A stretch of 30,696 nt of DNA from CAVSUR01 sp052143655 (GTDB taxonomy: Bacteria; Actinomycetota; Actinomycetes; Streptosporangiales; Streptosporangiaceae): positions 1-30,696 of the forward strand of contig JBKQSL010000432.1 of the NCBI GenBank assembly GCA_052143655.1, written 5' to 3'. Shown here in pieces: positions 15,032-23,719 of the stretch (positions are counted from its first letter, which is position 1; each line of letters starts with the position of its first letter). A program made the translations under genes and the position numbers. The notes below the pieces were generated by a model, which worked only from the letters and a program-made list of their open reading frames with translations, was not told the DNA's origin and ran no database searches.

Positions 15032-15286
15032 TTAGGCCGCCAGCTTGGGGCTTTCTGCATTCATTAGGGGACTATTGGACATGTCTGTAATCAGTGCGCT
15101 TTTTTCCCGGCGCAGAATGACCCGGGCCACCGCGTCGAACGCCCGGTCCGGGCGGCCAGACTTCGCGATCCGCTTGCGCCAGTACACCAGCGTGGACGGG
15201 CCGGAGCTCACCTGCAGCAGCGACCGGCCGCAGGCCACCTTCGGGCCGCAGTCCATCGTTCGTCCTGTTCGTGAGCTTGCGTCCAT
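15032..15286 (-). CDS. Small chimeric ORF containing a transposase fragment
   Basis: 84 codons from an ATG at 15286 with AGGAGAC just upstream. Residues 1-16 (MDASSRTGRTMDCGPK) are unlike transposases. The next 42 residues come from the 126-bp repeat and are identical to part of the IS1182-type remnant at 17930-18540, in the correct reading frame. The last 26 residues (ending MNAESPKLAA) are again unrelated. The stop lies inside a GGCCTA/TAGGCC hairpin (15024-15038). It is probably a by-product of insertion and deletion; a made peptide is possible because the start signals look real. The sequence upstream has two TGTGAGAG repeats 11 bp apart (15303-15321). Confidence 0.3.
   Translation of the reverse strand: MDASSRTGRTMDCGPKVACGRSLLQVSSGPSTLVYWRKRIAKSGRPDRAFDAVARVILRREKSALITDMSNSPLMNAESPKLAA
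15117..15242. repeat. 126-bp exact direct repeat, left copy (transposase fragment)
   Basis: By eye every base from 15117 to 15242 matches 18188-18313, in the same orientation. On the minus strand it encodes the VACGRSLLQVSSGPSTLVYW region of an IS1182-type transposase. The flanks on both sides differ from the right copy. The two copies enclose about 2.9 kb with the DinB, SRPBCC and VOC genes. Confidence 0.95.
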
Positions 15287-15431
15287 GGTTGTCTCCTGAG
15301 TCTGTGAGAGGGTTGTGAGAGCCCGCTGGCAACGATCGGGGCAGCACCGTACATGGCAGCTTCCCCGCTCCAGTTCGGGATGATGACTTGAATCGTCGCG
15401 GGTGTCGGTCTTGCGAAGGAGCGGATGAGCC

Positions 15432-15934
15432 ATGACGAAGCCCCCGATGACCAAGGAGAGCCAGGCGCTTGTTTCATCCCTCGCTGACCAGCGCAGTCAC
15501 GTGCTCGGCATCCTGCAGGGCCTTTCCGAGCAGGACTTGCGGCGCCCCATACTGCCCTCGCAGTGGACCTGCGCCGGACTGGTACACCATCTGGCGATCG
15601 ACGTCGAGCGGTTCTGGTTCCGTGCCGTCGTCGCTGGCGAGCAGCTCCCAGAGGACGAGCCGGATAACGCATGGCAGGTTCCTGCGGACTTGACGGCCAC
15701 CGCGGTGCTGGACGCCTACCGTCGGGAGATAGAGCTTGCCGACGCCATCATTGCCGCCACTTCCTTGACAGCGCACCGGCGTGGTGGCCTGAGGACCTGT
15801 TTGGCAGCTGGCGGCTCGACAACCTGCGCGAGATCCTGCTGCATGTGATCGCTGAAACGGCATGCCACGCCGGTCACCTCGACGCGGCACGTGAACTCAT
15901 CGACGGCCGACAATGGATAGTCCTCACCGAATGA
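15432..15934 (+). pseudogene. DinB/DUF664 (mycothiol-transferase-like) protein with a frameshift
   Basis: The first frame (15432 to about 15767) encodes SLADQRSHVLGILQGLSEQDL and WTCAGLVHHLAIDVERFWF, the front half of a DUF664/DinB four-helix protein with the first metal-binding His. Near 15767 the meaningful frame shifts; the second half, WWPEDLFGSWRLDNLREILLHVIAETACHAGHLDAARELIDG, follows to 15934 with the two later His of HAGHLD. One missing base, probably a G before GACAGC, accounts for the break. Restored, the protein is about 167 residues, normal for the family, which uses mycothiol or related thiols in detoxification. AAGGAG lies ten bases before the ATG. A paralogue sits at 17381-17899. 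It is a recent pseudogene or a sequencing error. Confidence 0.82.
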
Positions 15935-16021
15935 GCCTGGCGGGAACCCGGCCCTCCTGACTGAACGACCGCATCCTTCGCACAAGATAGCCCGGGGGAA
16001 ACGCGAACGAAGGAGCACCAG

Positions 16022-16543
16022 ATGACCAGCAACGCACATCCGGAGACCCGCATCCTGGGCAGCCTGCGATCAGCAGACGGCGCGGGCATCGTGCGCATCG
16101 AAGACCGCTACGACACCGATATCGACGACCTGTGGTCAGCACTCACCGATCCCCGCCGCCTGGCCCGCTGGTACGGCGACGTCGAGGGCGACCTCCGCCC
16201 CGGCGGAGAGTTCCGCCTGCACGTCGAATCCGATGGCTGGGACGGCACCGGGCGCGTGGACGCGTGCGAGCCCCCACGGCGGCTGCTGGTGACGACCAAG
16301 GAAGTGACCCAGTCGTACGACAAGGCCATCAAGGCCACGCTGACCGCCGACGGCGACCAGACCATCCTGGTCATCGAGGTCCAGGGCATGCCGCTGGACA
16401 AGATCGCCTTCTACGGGGCCGGGTGGCAGATCCACGCCGAGAATCTCGCCGCCTACCTCGCCGGGCGTGAGCGCGGCGACACCGAGGCGCGGTGGGACGA
16501 TCTCGTCCCTCCCTATCAGGACCTGGCGGCCAACATCGGTTAG
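16022..16543 (+). CDS. SRPBCC/AHSA1-type START-fold protein
   Basis: 173 residues from an ATG with AAGGAG six bases upstream. The Aha1-C/SRPBCC pattern is clear: IVRIEDRYDTDIDDLWSALTDPRRLARWYGDVEGDLRPGGEFRL, then WDGTGRVDACEPPRRLLVT, and a C-terminal helix GWQIHAENLAAYLAG. The fold has a hydrophobic cavity for small ligands; the activity of this subgroup is not defined. It lies 87 bp after the frameshifted DinB gene and is followed by a VOC gene on the same strand. Together these look like a small detoxification or stress cassette. Codon use is less GC-extreme than that of the core genes. Confidence 0.88.
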   Translation: MTSNAHPETRILGSLRSADGAGIVRIEDRYDTDIDDLWSALTDPRRLARWYGDVEGDLRPGGEFRLHVESDGWDGTGRVDACEPPRRLLVTTKEVTQSYDKAIKATLTADGDQTILVIEVQGMPLDKIAFYGAGWQIHAENLAAYLAGRERGDTEARWDDLVPPYQDLAANIG

Positions 16544-16563
16544 CTATAGCTATAGCTAGCTAA
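16541..16563. repeat. TAGCTA tandem repeat at the SRPBCC stop codon
   Basis: TAGCTA occurs three times in a row at 16541-16558, the first TAG being the stop codon, and GCTAATAG follows. The unit is self-complementary. This is a strikingly AT-rich spot for this genome and resembles slippage or a protein-binding site. Confidence 0.75.
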
Positions 16564-16607
16564 TAGCCAGCTAACCTGCGCCGGAACCACGGATCTCCTC
16601 CTTATCA

Positions 16608-16690
16608 GTCAGTAACTAGCCACTGACCGGTCCAGACCCTCAGAACAACATCAGCAGGTGACGTCCGTCCCAGAGTATGGTCCTCACCTG
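16608..16690. promoter_or_regulatory. Inverted repeats upstream of the VOC gene
   Basis: GTCAGT (16608-16613) pairs with ACTGAC (16622-16627) over an eight-base loop. CAGGTGA (16655-16661) pairs with TCACCTG (16684-16690) over 22 bases. The second pair ends 28 bp before the GTG start at 16719. They may be operator half-sites or, for the first, a weak terminator of the SRPBCC gene. Confidence 0.35.
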
Positions 16691-16718
16691 ACAGCAGGCC
16701 AACGGAAGAAGTGGCAAA

Positions 16719-17126
16719 GTGAGCGAGGCTTTGAAAAGCGTTGGCGCGATTACGCTGTTCGTGGAGGACCTGCCCGCGGCGAGGTCGTTCTACGAGCGTG
16801 TTTTCGGGCGGACGGCAGCGTTTGGGGATGACAGCTCGGCCGGGTTCAAGTTTGACAACACTATCGTCAACCTGGTTGACACCCGGGCGGCGGCCGAGGT
16901 CATCGCGCCGGTAGCGGTCGCCAGCCCCAGCGCCGGGTCACGCTTCCTGCTCACCATCTGGGTCGATGACGTCAACGCGGCCTGCGCCGAGCTTGCTGAT
17001 CAGGGAGTGGGGCTGCTCAACGGCCCGGTGGACCGGCCGTGGGGCATGCGGACCGCGAGCTTCACCGATCCTGCCGGGCACATCTGGGAACTCGCCCAGG
17101 ACCTGGACGAGTCCGAGGGTTCGTAA
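16719..17126 (+). CDS. VOC-superfamily (glyoxalase/bleomycin-resistance-like) protein
   Basis: 135 residues, a single VOC unit made of two beta-alpha-beta-beta-beta modules. The first contains AITLFVEDLPAARSFYERVFGR; the second begins FLLTIWVDDVNAACAELADQG and ends with TASFTDPAGHIWELAQDL, where the Glu of HIWEL is a typical metal ligand. The family includes glyoxalases, fosfomycin and bleomycin resistance proteins and dioxygenases; the substrate here cannot be told. The start is a GTG at 16719 with the purine-rich ggaagaa about ten bases upstream. The gene sits between the SRPBCC and second DinB genes, all on the plus strand, but gaps of about 175 and 254 bp make separate promoters likely. 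Confidence 0.9.
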   Translation: MSEALKSVGAITLFVEDLPAARSFYERVFGRTAAFGDDSSAGFKFDNTIVNLVDTRAAAEVIAPVAVASPSAGSRFLLTIWVDDVNAACAELADQGVGLLNGPVDRPWGMRTASFTDPAGHIWELAQDLDESEGS

Positions 17127-17380
17127 AGCCAGCCTCACGTATGGCCTTCGCCGTCGTATGACGCGCGCTTATCCTGCAGCCAGCGTGGTTTCTCGTCTGC
17201 CCTGTCCCCGCGATAGGCGCCATGGGCTGCGAAACTTGGCCGCATTACTCTCATGCGATCGGAGCACAGAAGCGTTCACGGCTCCCGAGGCCGCCCGCTG
17301 CGATCTAGAATCCGCGGCAGCAAGCTTCTGGCCCGCGAACGCGACCCCAGGGACAGTGATCGACCGGCAGGAGGATGGAC

Positions 17381-17899
17381 ATGACCGGCAATCGGCCTGA
17401 GGACGCGGAGGACCAGGCTCTGCTGGCCTTCCTCGATGCCCAGCGCGACGCGGTGCTTTCCATCGTGGCGGGGATGGATGAGGAGGCGTGGCACCGCTCG
17501 GTCGTGCCGTCGGGCTGGACGCCAGCCGGGCTGGTCGAGCACCTGGGCGGCGCCGAGTGGCACTGGTTCCAGGGGGTCGTGACCGGCGCAGATCCCGAGC
17601 CACCGCCTGCGGATGAGGATCTGCCTCCCTATGACCCGAAGGCAGCGTTCGTCAGTGACCTGCCCTCAGTGGAGGTCATCGGCTTCTACCGTGACCAGTG
17701 CGCGCGCTCGGATGCGGTGCTGGCGGTGACACCGCTGTCGGCGCCGCCACGCGGCAGGCACGGCGACCCGGAGATGGACGAACCGCCGAACGTGCGCTGG
17801 GTCGTGCTGCACATGATCGAGGAGACCGCGCGACATGCCGGTCACCTGGACATCGCCAGGGAACTGATCGACGGCCAGACCGGGCTCGGGCCTCGCTGA
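17381..17899 (+). CDS. DinB/DUF664 family protein (mycothiol-dependent transferase-like)
   Basis: 172 residues from the ATG at 17381, chosen because AGGAGG lies six bases upstream; the ATG at 17375 is too close to that site. It is a four-helix DinB protein: QRDAVLSIVAGMDEEAW, then GWTPAGLVEHLGGAEWHWF with the first metal His (about 54), and TARHAGHLDIARELIDG with the other two (about 152 and 155). All three metal ligands are intact, unlike the broken paralogue at 15432. DUF664 members use mycothiol or other thiols in detoxification and maleylpyruvate isomerisation; the substrate is unknown. The gene ends about 30 bp before the IS1182-type remnant on the other strand. Confidence 0.9.
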   Translation: MTGNRPEDAEDQALLAFLDAQRDAVLSIVAGMDEEAWHRSVVPSGWTPAGLVEHLGGAEWHWFQGVVTGADPEPPPADEDLPPYDPKAAFVSDLPSVEVIGFYRDQCARSDAVLAVTPLSAPPRGRHGDPEMDEPPNVRWVVLHMIEETARHAGHLDIARELIDGQTGLGPR

Positions 17900-17929
17900 A
17901 ACCAAGACGGTTCCCTGCGCGTCACCTGA

Positions 17930-18540
17930 CATGCGTCATTCACCAGGTCGCTGACCAGGCCCTGCTTCGCGGCCGGGTCGCCCCAGTCGATGTCAGGCCT
18001 GCCTGGCCTGGAGTAATCCAGCTTGCACACCGCCGCGATCACCTCGCCAGCCCCGGGCACCACCCGGGCTGCCTTCCGCATCGCGGCCACGAGCTGGGAC
18101 ACGGTGTCCATCGTGGCCACCGCGCCGCCGGAAGCCGTCGAGCCGACGCAACGCTTGCGCCGGCCCCGAAGGATCCCGGTCTCCGCGATGACCCGGGCCA
18201 CCGCGTCGAACGCCCGGTCCGGGCGGCCAGACTTCGCGATCCGCTTGCGCCAGTACACCAGCGTGGACGGGCCGGAGCTCACCTGCAGCAGCGACCGGCC
18301 GCAGGCCACCTTCCACCGCAGGTCGAACTTCAGGGCGTCAGCGGTCTGGTGCCGGACAGGTCATACAGTTCCCTGAGCACCAGCACCGGCCCGACCAGGT
18401 CCGCCGGCAGCGACGGCCGGCCCGGTCCGCGACGGGAACAGGTCCGCCACGAACTCATCAGGGAACAGCTCACGCCGGCGCTCAGCCAGGAACCCGAACA
18501 CGCTCCCCGGCGGCACCAGGTGCCCGCTGCCCGGCCGGGC
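17930..18540 (-). pseudogene. IS1182-type transposase, N-terminal remnant with two frameshifts
   Basis: Read on the minus strand, three successive frames make one recognisable transposase start. The first has VPPGSVFGFLAERRRELFPD and ADLFPSRTG (about 18535-18420). After a one-base insertion near 18418-18424 comes GRPSLPADLVGPVLVLREL. After a second shift near 18330-18350 come ALKFDLRWKVACGRSLLQ, STLVYWRKRIAKS, ETGILRGRRKR, AVATMDTVSQLVAAMR and DYSRPGRPDIDWGDPAAKQG, ending at LVNDA. This is the N-terminal 200 residues or so of an IS1182-type transposase; the catalytic C-terminal half is absent, the sequence stopping near 17930. It cannot be active. Part of it (18188-18313) is the right copy of the 126-bp repeat. 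Confidence 0.85.
18188..18313. repeat. 126-bp exact direct repeat, right copy
   Basis: Identical to 15117-15242 and embedded in the IS1182-type remnant, so this is the copy with its native surroundings. Because the flanks of the left copy do not continue into transposase sequence, the left one looks like a secondary fragment. Confidence 0.95.
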
Positions 18541-18567
18541 TGCCCGGCGTCGTGCCCCAGCCCGCCC

Positions 18568-18637
18568 GTGATTCCCCGCCCGTGATTCCCCGCCCGTGAT
18601 TCCCCGCCCGGTGCCGTCCGGTCCGGGCGGGGAATCA
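18568..18637. repeat. Triple 14-bp direct repeat plus inverted copy (hairpin)
   Basis: GTGATTCCCCGCCC is repeated at 18568-18581, 18582-18595 and 18596-18609. TGATTCCCCGCCCG (18597-18610) then has a perfect reverse complement at 18624-18637, leaving a 13-base loop. The array lies just upstream of the transposase remnant's N-terminus and 217 bp ahead of ssb. It may be a terminal structure of the element, a terminator, or an unrelated repeat. Confidence 0.85.
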
Positions 18638-18667
18638 TGCCACCATCCGCGGCTGAGTGCCGCAAAG

Positions 18668-18706
18668 CCGTCCACAGCTGCTCGCGGCGCGGCCGGGTTA
18701 TCCACA
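18668..18706 (+). promoter_or_regulatory. DnaA boxes upstream of ssb
   Basis: TTATCCACA at 18698-18706 is a perfect consensus DnaA box. A weaker match, CCGTCCACA, lies at 18668-18676, in the same orientation and 30 bp away, about three helical turns. They precede the ssb start by about 150-185 bp and could place ssb under DnaA control, or be dispersed chromosomal boxes. Confidence 0.6.
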
Positions 18707-18853
18707 GTGCGGCCGCGGCGGGCCCGGGCCAGATGCCCTTTCGTAGATCTTGGAGCCAGTGCGCGGCGGCGCGGTGCCGCCGCAGGCGAGATCCCGGCGC
18801 GCGGCGGACGTCATCGGCGGGCGCCGCGCCGGCCCGAAGCTCTGGAGGACACG

Positions 18854-19501
18854 ATGCTCAACGAAGCCCAGATCAGCCTGACCGGTTACGTGGCCACCCA
18901 GCCGCGGTGGCGGCGGCTCGGCACCCCGAGCCCGAACCTGACCATGCGGGTGGCCTGGACGCCCCGGCGGATCGACCGCGCGACCGGCGAGTGGGCGGAC
19001 GGGCACACCTCCTACGTCTCGGTCTGCTGCTGGCGCAAGCTGGCCGAGAACGTCGCGACCTGCCTGCGCAAGGGTGATCCGGTGGTGATCAAGGGCCGGC
19101 TGTCGGTCCGTGACTACACCGACAAGAACGGCGTGCCGCGCACCCTGGTCGAGGTGGACGCGACCGCCGTCGGGCACGACCTGAGCCGCGGCGTCGCGCA
19201 GTTCCAGCGGACCCGGCCGGCGACCGGCCAGACCGCCAACGAGCTTGCGGCGCAGGCCGGCGAGTACCCGGTCGGCGGCGAGTACCCGGTCGGCGGCGAG
19301 GACGCGGTCGGCGGCGAGGACGCGGTCGGCGGTGCGGATCCGCCCGGCGCGGATTACCCGTCCGGTGACGCGGACCTGGAGCCTGTGATCAGGGCAGACG
19401 CCGACGAACTGGCTGGCGGTGAGACCGCGGCCGACATGTTCGACGAGGAGGCGGTCGGCGTGCTCGCCGCCGGCTCGCACGCCGCCGCTGCGCTGGCCTG
19501 A
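18854..19501 (+). CDS. Single-stranded DNA-binding protein, SsbB-like paralogue without acidic tip
   Basis: 215 residues from the ATG at 18854, which has GGAGG five bases upstream; the longer open frame from 18596 lacks such a site. The OB fold (1-115) is clear: QISLTGYVATQPRW, LTMRVAWTPRRIDRATGEWADGHTSYVSVCCWRKLAENVATCLRKGDPVVIKGRL, RTLVEVDATAVGHDLSRG. This resembles the second actinobacterial SSB (SsbB of Streptomyces, used in chromosome segregation during sporulation) more than the replicative one. The tail carries four six-residue repeats and ends HAAAALA, so the acidic DDDIPF-type tip that recruits replication and repair partners is missing. ettA follows 94 bp downstream. Confidence 0.92.
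   Translation: MLNEAQISLTGYVATQPRWRRLGTPSPNLTMRVAWTPRRIDRATGEWADGHTSYVSVCCWRKLAENVATCLRKGDPVVIKGRLSVRDYTDKNGVPRTLVEVDATAVGHDLSRGVAQFQRTRPATGQTANELAAQAGEYPVGGEYPVGGEDAVGGEDAVGGADPPGADYPSGDADLEPVIRADADELAGGETAADMFDEEAVGVLAAGSHAAAALA
19259..19330 (+). repeat. 18-bp in-frame tandem repeat in ssb
   Basis: Four 18-bp units start at 19259, 19277, 19295 and 19313. The first two are identical and encode GEYPVG; the last two are identical and encode GEDAVG. The pattern points to duplication of single units and then a two-type array, making an acidic flexible linker. Confidence 0.92.
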
Positions 19502-19583
19502 CCGGCCGGGTCCCGCGGCCGCCCTGCCTGCCTTATGCTGGCGGGTCAGGGCGGTCGCGGCCCGAGCGCAGCGCCCCACCCCC

Positions 19584-19595
19584 TACTCTTGATGC
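19584..19595 (+). promoter_or_regulatory. Candidate leaderless promoter of ettA
   Basis: TACTCT (19584-19589) ends six bases before the ATG at 19596, and there is no ribosome site in between. In actinobacteria a TAnnnT at this distance usually marks a transcript that starts at the start codon. No clear -35 is visible. Confidence 0.45.
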
Positions 19596-21260
<1,665 letters not shown>

Positions 21261-21269
21261 CGGCCCGCC

Positions 21270-21713
21270 GTGACTGACCTCGGCCGCTTCGCGGCGCTGG
21301 TGGGCGGCGACCACGGGCTCGCGGTGATCTCCGTGGCCCGGCCGGACGGCACGGTCGCCGCCTCGGTCGTCAATGCCGGGGTGCTCGATCATCCGGTGAC
21401 CGCCCGGCCGTGCGTGGGCCTGGTCGCCCGCGGCGGCGCGCGGAAGCTGGATTACCTGCGCGCCGCCCGCCGGGCGACCGTGGTGCTGCGGGCCGGCTGG
21501 CAGTGGGCCGCCGCCGAGGGCCCGGCCGAGCTGGCCGGGCCCTGTGACCCGCTGACCAGGATCGGCGCGGAGCGGCTGCGGGTACTGCTGCGGGAGATCT
21601 TCACCGCAGCCGGCGGCAGCCACGACGACTGGGACGCCTACGACCAGGTGATGGCTTCCGAGGGCCGGACAGCCGTGCTGATCACCCCGGACCGGGTGTA
21701 CTCGAACCGCTGA
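21270..21713 (+). CDS. Pyridoxamine-oxidase-like split-barrel (PPOX, possibly F420- or flavin-binding) protein
   Basis: 147 residues from a GTG nine bases after the ettA stop, so probably translated by re-initiation. The pattern is that of the small flavin-reductase/PPOX split barrel: GLAVISVARPDGTVAASVVNAGVLDHP, then KLDYLRAARRATVVLRAGWQWAAAEGPAEL, and a C-terminal RTAVLITPDRVYSN strand. Actinobacterial relatives include F420-dependent reductases of the PPOX class; cofactor and substrate cannot be fixed from the sequence. It is convergent with glbO, which ends only 10 bp away; no strong terminator hairpin is visible in the gap. Confidence 0.78.
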   Translation: MTDLGRFAALVGGDHGLAVISVARPDGTVAASVVNAGVLDHPVTARPCVGLVARGGARKLDYLRAARRATVVLRAGWQWAAAEGPAELAGPCDPLTRIGAERLRVLLREIFTAAGGSHDDWDAYDQVMASEGRTAVLITPDRVYSNR

Positions 21714-21723
21714 ACCGGGTGAC

Positions 21724-22149
21724 TCAGGCCGGCTGCAGGCCCAGGTCGCTGCCGCCGCTTTCGCGCGGCTGGTTGACCAGGCTGTGCGCGGCCATCACCA
21801 GGTAGTCCCAGAACTGCGCGTCCGCCGCGGGATCGAGTTCCAGCTCGTCCAGGGCCGTGCGCATGTGCCGCAGCCACGCGTCCCGCTCGGCCTCGCCGAT
21901 GACGAACCGGGCGTGCCGCATCCGCAGCCGCGGGTGCCCGCGCAGCTCGTTGTAGGTGTCCGGGCCGCCCCAGTACTGCATGAGGAACAGCCGCAGGTGC
22001 TCCTCGGCCAGGGTCAGATCCCGGCTCGGGTAGACCGGCCGCAGTAGCGGATCGGCCGCGACCTCCTGGTAAAAGCGGCGGGCCAGGCGGCGGAAGGCGT
22101 CCTCGCCGCCCACGGCCTCGTACATGGTCTGCGCGGGCATCTCGTTCAT
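21724..22149 (-). CDS. glbO: Group II truncated haemoglobin (trHbO)
   Basis: 141 residues. The haem-pocket set of trHbO is complete and evenly offset by four from Mycobacterium tuberculosis GlbO: Tyr27 (B10), Tyr40 (CD1), proximal His79 (F8) in MRHARFVIG and Trp92 (G8) in DAWLRHM. The GGEDAFRRLARRFYQEV and YWGGP motifs are typical. Members bind oxygen tightly, interact with membranes or respiratory components and protect against NO or peroxide. The ATG at 22149 is supported by GGAG six bases upstream; an internal ATG three codons later is less likely. The mscS gene ends 21 bp upstream on the same strand, so the two may form an operon. Confidence 0.95.
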   Translation of the reverse strand: MNEMPAQTMYEAVGGEDAFRRLARRFYQEVAADPLLRPVYPSRDLTLAEEHLRLFLMQYWGGPDTYNELRGHPRLRMRHARFVIGEAERDAWLRHMRTALDELELDPAADAQFWDYLVMAAHSLVNQPRESGGSDLGLQPA

Positions 22150-22170
22150 GACGGGCTCCAGGTTAGGGCA

Positions 22171-23436
22171 TCAGCCGGCCGGCTCGCCGCCGGAGGAATC
22201 GGTGTCCTTGCCGCGCGGTGCCCGCAGGCGTCCCGGGCGGCGCCCCTTCTTCGCCGGGCCTGCCGTCTCCGCGCCTGCCGTCTTCGCGCCTGCCGTTTCG
22301 GGACCCGCCGTCTCCGGATCCCGAGTCTGCGGGCCTGCCGTCTTCGTTGCCGCCGCCTGCGGGGCCGCCACGTCGGCCGCGGCGACGGCGGCTGACCCCG
22401 GGCGGCGCGGCCTGGCGGTCAGCGGCCGGGCCTGGGCCGCAGCCTCCCCGGCCCCGGCGGTGATCTGCCCGGCCGCCTGCTCCGCCGCCACGATCTCCAC
22501 CGCGCTGATCAGCCGCCTGCGCAGTTCCCTGGCCACCTCGAACTGGCGCATCGGCGCCGTCCGCGCGGTCACCCGCAGCACGACGGTCTCCACGCTGACG
22601 TCCTGCACGCCCCAGACCTCGGGCTGGTCCAGGATGATGCCCCGCCACGGCGACTCGCGCCACATGTCCGTGGCGGCCTCGGCCATCCCCGCGCTGATCG
22701 CCGGGACGTCGCTGTCGTAGGGGACCGGGAAGTCCACGACGGCCCGGGCCCAGCCGTGCGACTGGTTTCCCGCCTGCTGGATGGTGCCGTTGCGGATGTG
22801 CCAGGCGACCCCGTTGACGTCACGGACCCGGGTAATGCGCAGGCTCACTCCCTCGACCGTTCCGGAGATGGACCCGATCGACACGGAGTCGCCGATGCCG
22901 TACTGGTCTTCCAGCAGCATGAAGATGCCGGCCAGGAAATCCTGCACGAGGTTCTGGGCGCCGAACCCGATCGCTATCCCGATCACCCCGGCGCTGGCGA
23001 GTATCGGCGCCAGATTGAGGCCCATATCGCCGAGGATCATCATCAGCGCGATGCTGAAGATCGTGATCGACGCGACGTTACGCAGGATGGAGGCCAGCGC
23101 GGCAGCCCGCTGCCGCCGCCGCTCCGGGGCCGCGTAGCCGTTGCGCTCGGCCCGCAGGTCCGCGTTCTCGCTGATGCGCCGGGCGAAGCGGCTGATCAGC
23201 CGGCGCGCCCCCGCTCGCAGCAGCAGCGCGAGCAGCAGTACCCCGGCGATGCGCAGGCCCGCGCTCAGCGGCCCGGCGGCATACACCTGGGTCGTCTGCG
23301 CGGCCGTGCCGTTGCGCGAGATATCCCAGACCAGCCGGCACGCGATGCTGGGGGCGGACGAACCGCACCAGCGGTCCATCGAGCCGGGGGAGGATGCGAG
23401 CGGGCTGACAACGGCTGCCAGCGCTTGGGGGGTCAC
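22171..23436 (-). CDS. MscS-family mechanosensitive channel
   Basis: About 421 residues from a GTG at 23436 with AAAGGA nine bases upstream; the open frame extends further back but that part looks non-coding. Three membrane helices are visible: LRIAGVLLLALLLRAG, ASITIFSIALMMILGDMGL, and the pore helix region APILASAGVIGIAIGFGAQNLVQDFLAGIFMLLEDQYGIGDSV, which is the MscS signature. The beta domain (GTVEGVSLRITRVRDVNG) and alpha/beta C-terminal domain follow. The last 100 residues are an extra Ala/Pro/Thr/Gly tail with repeats of the kind ETAGAKTAGAETAGP and a basic end. Such channels open on osmotic downshock. It is probably co-transcribed with glbO downstream. Confidence 0.93.
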   Translation of the reverse strand: MTPQALAAVVSPLASSPGSMDRWCGSSAPSIACRLVWDISRNGTAAQTTQVYAAGPLSAGLRIAGVLLLALLLRAGARRLISRFARRISENADLRAERNGYAAPERRRQRAAALASILRNVASITIFSIALMMILGDMGLNLAPILASAGVIGIAIGFGAQNLVQDFLAGIFMLLEDQYGIGDSVSIGSISGTVEGVSLRITRVRDVNGVAWHIRNGTIQQAGNQSHGWARAVVDFPVPYDSDVPAISAGMAEAATDMWRESPWRGIILDQPEVWGVQDVSVETVVLRVTARTAPMRQFEVARELRRRLISAVEIVAAEQAAGQITAGAGEAAAQARPLTARPRRPGSAAVAAADVAAPQAAATKTAGPQTRDPETAGPETAGAKTAGAETAGPAKKGRRPGRLRAPRGKDTDSSGGEPAG

Positions 23437-23719
23437 AGCGGGGAATCCTTTCTCAAGGCCGGTCACGGGCCGCGGGCTGCCGGGCTTGTCCCATAGTCGC
23501 TGATAGCCGGCCGTCTGGCAGGCCGTTCGCGGCTGCCGTCGGCGGGCGCGTGCCCGCTGTGCGCCGCGCGCCATTCACCCTTTTCAGTGATACTGCCGGG
23601 ACTATTGGTAACTCTCGGGGCAGATCAAACGGCCTGTTGCGATGAGTAAGTTACAATGAGTAGCAGAAGTGGCCTGCGGGGGAGATCGGGCGGCGCTGCG
23701 ACGGGGGAGGTACATCAGC

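Noticed and set aside
15117..18313. A complete, mobile composite transposon
   Set aside because: Neither flanking fragment encodes a full transposase. The right one has two frameshifts and no catalytic half, the left is only 126 bp, and no terminal inverted repeats or target duplications were seen.
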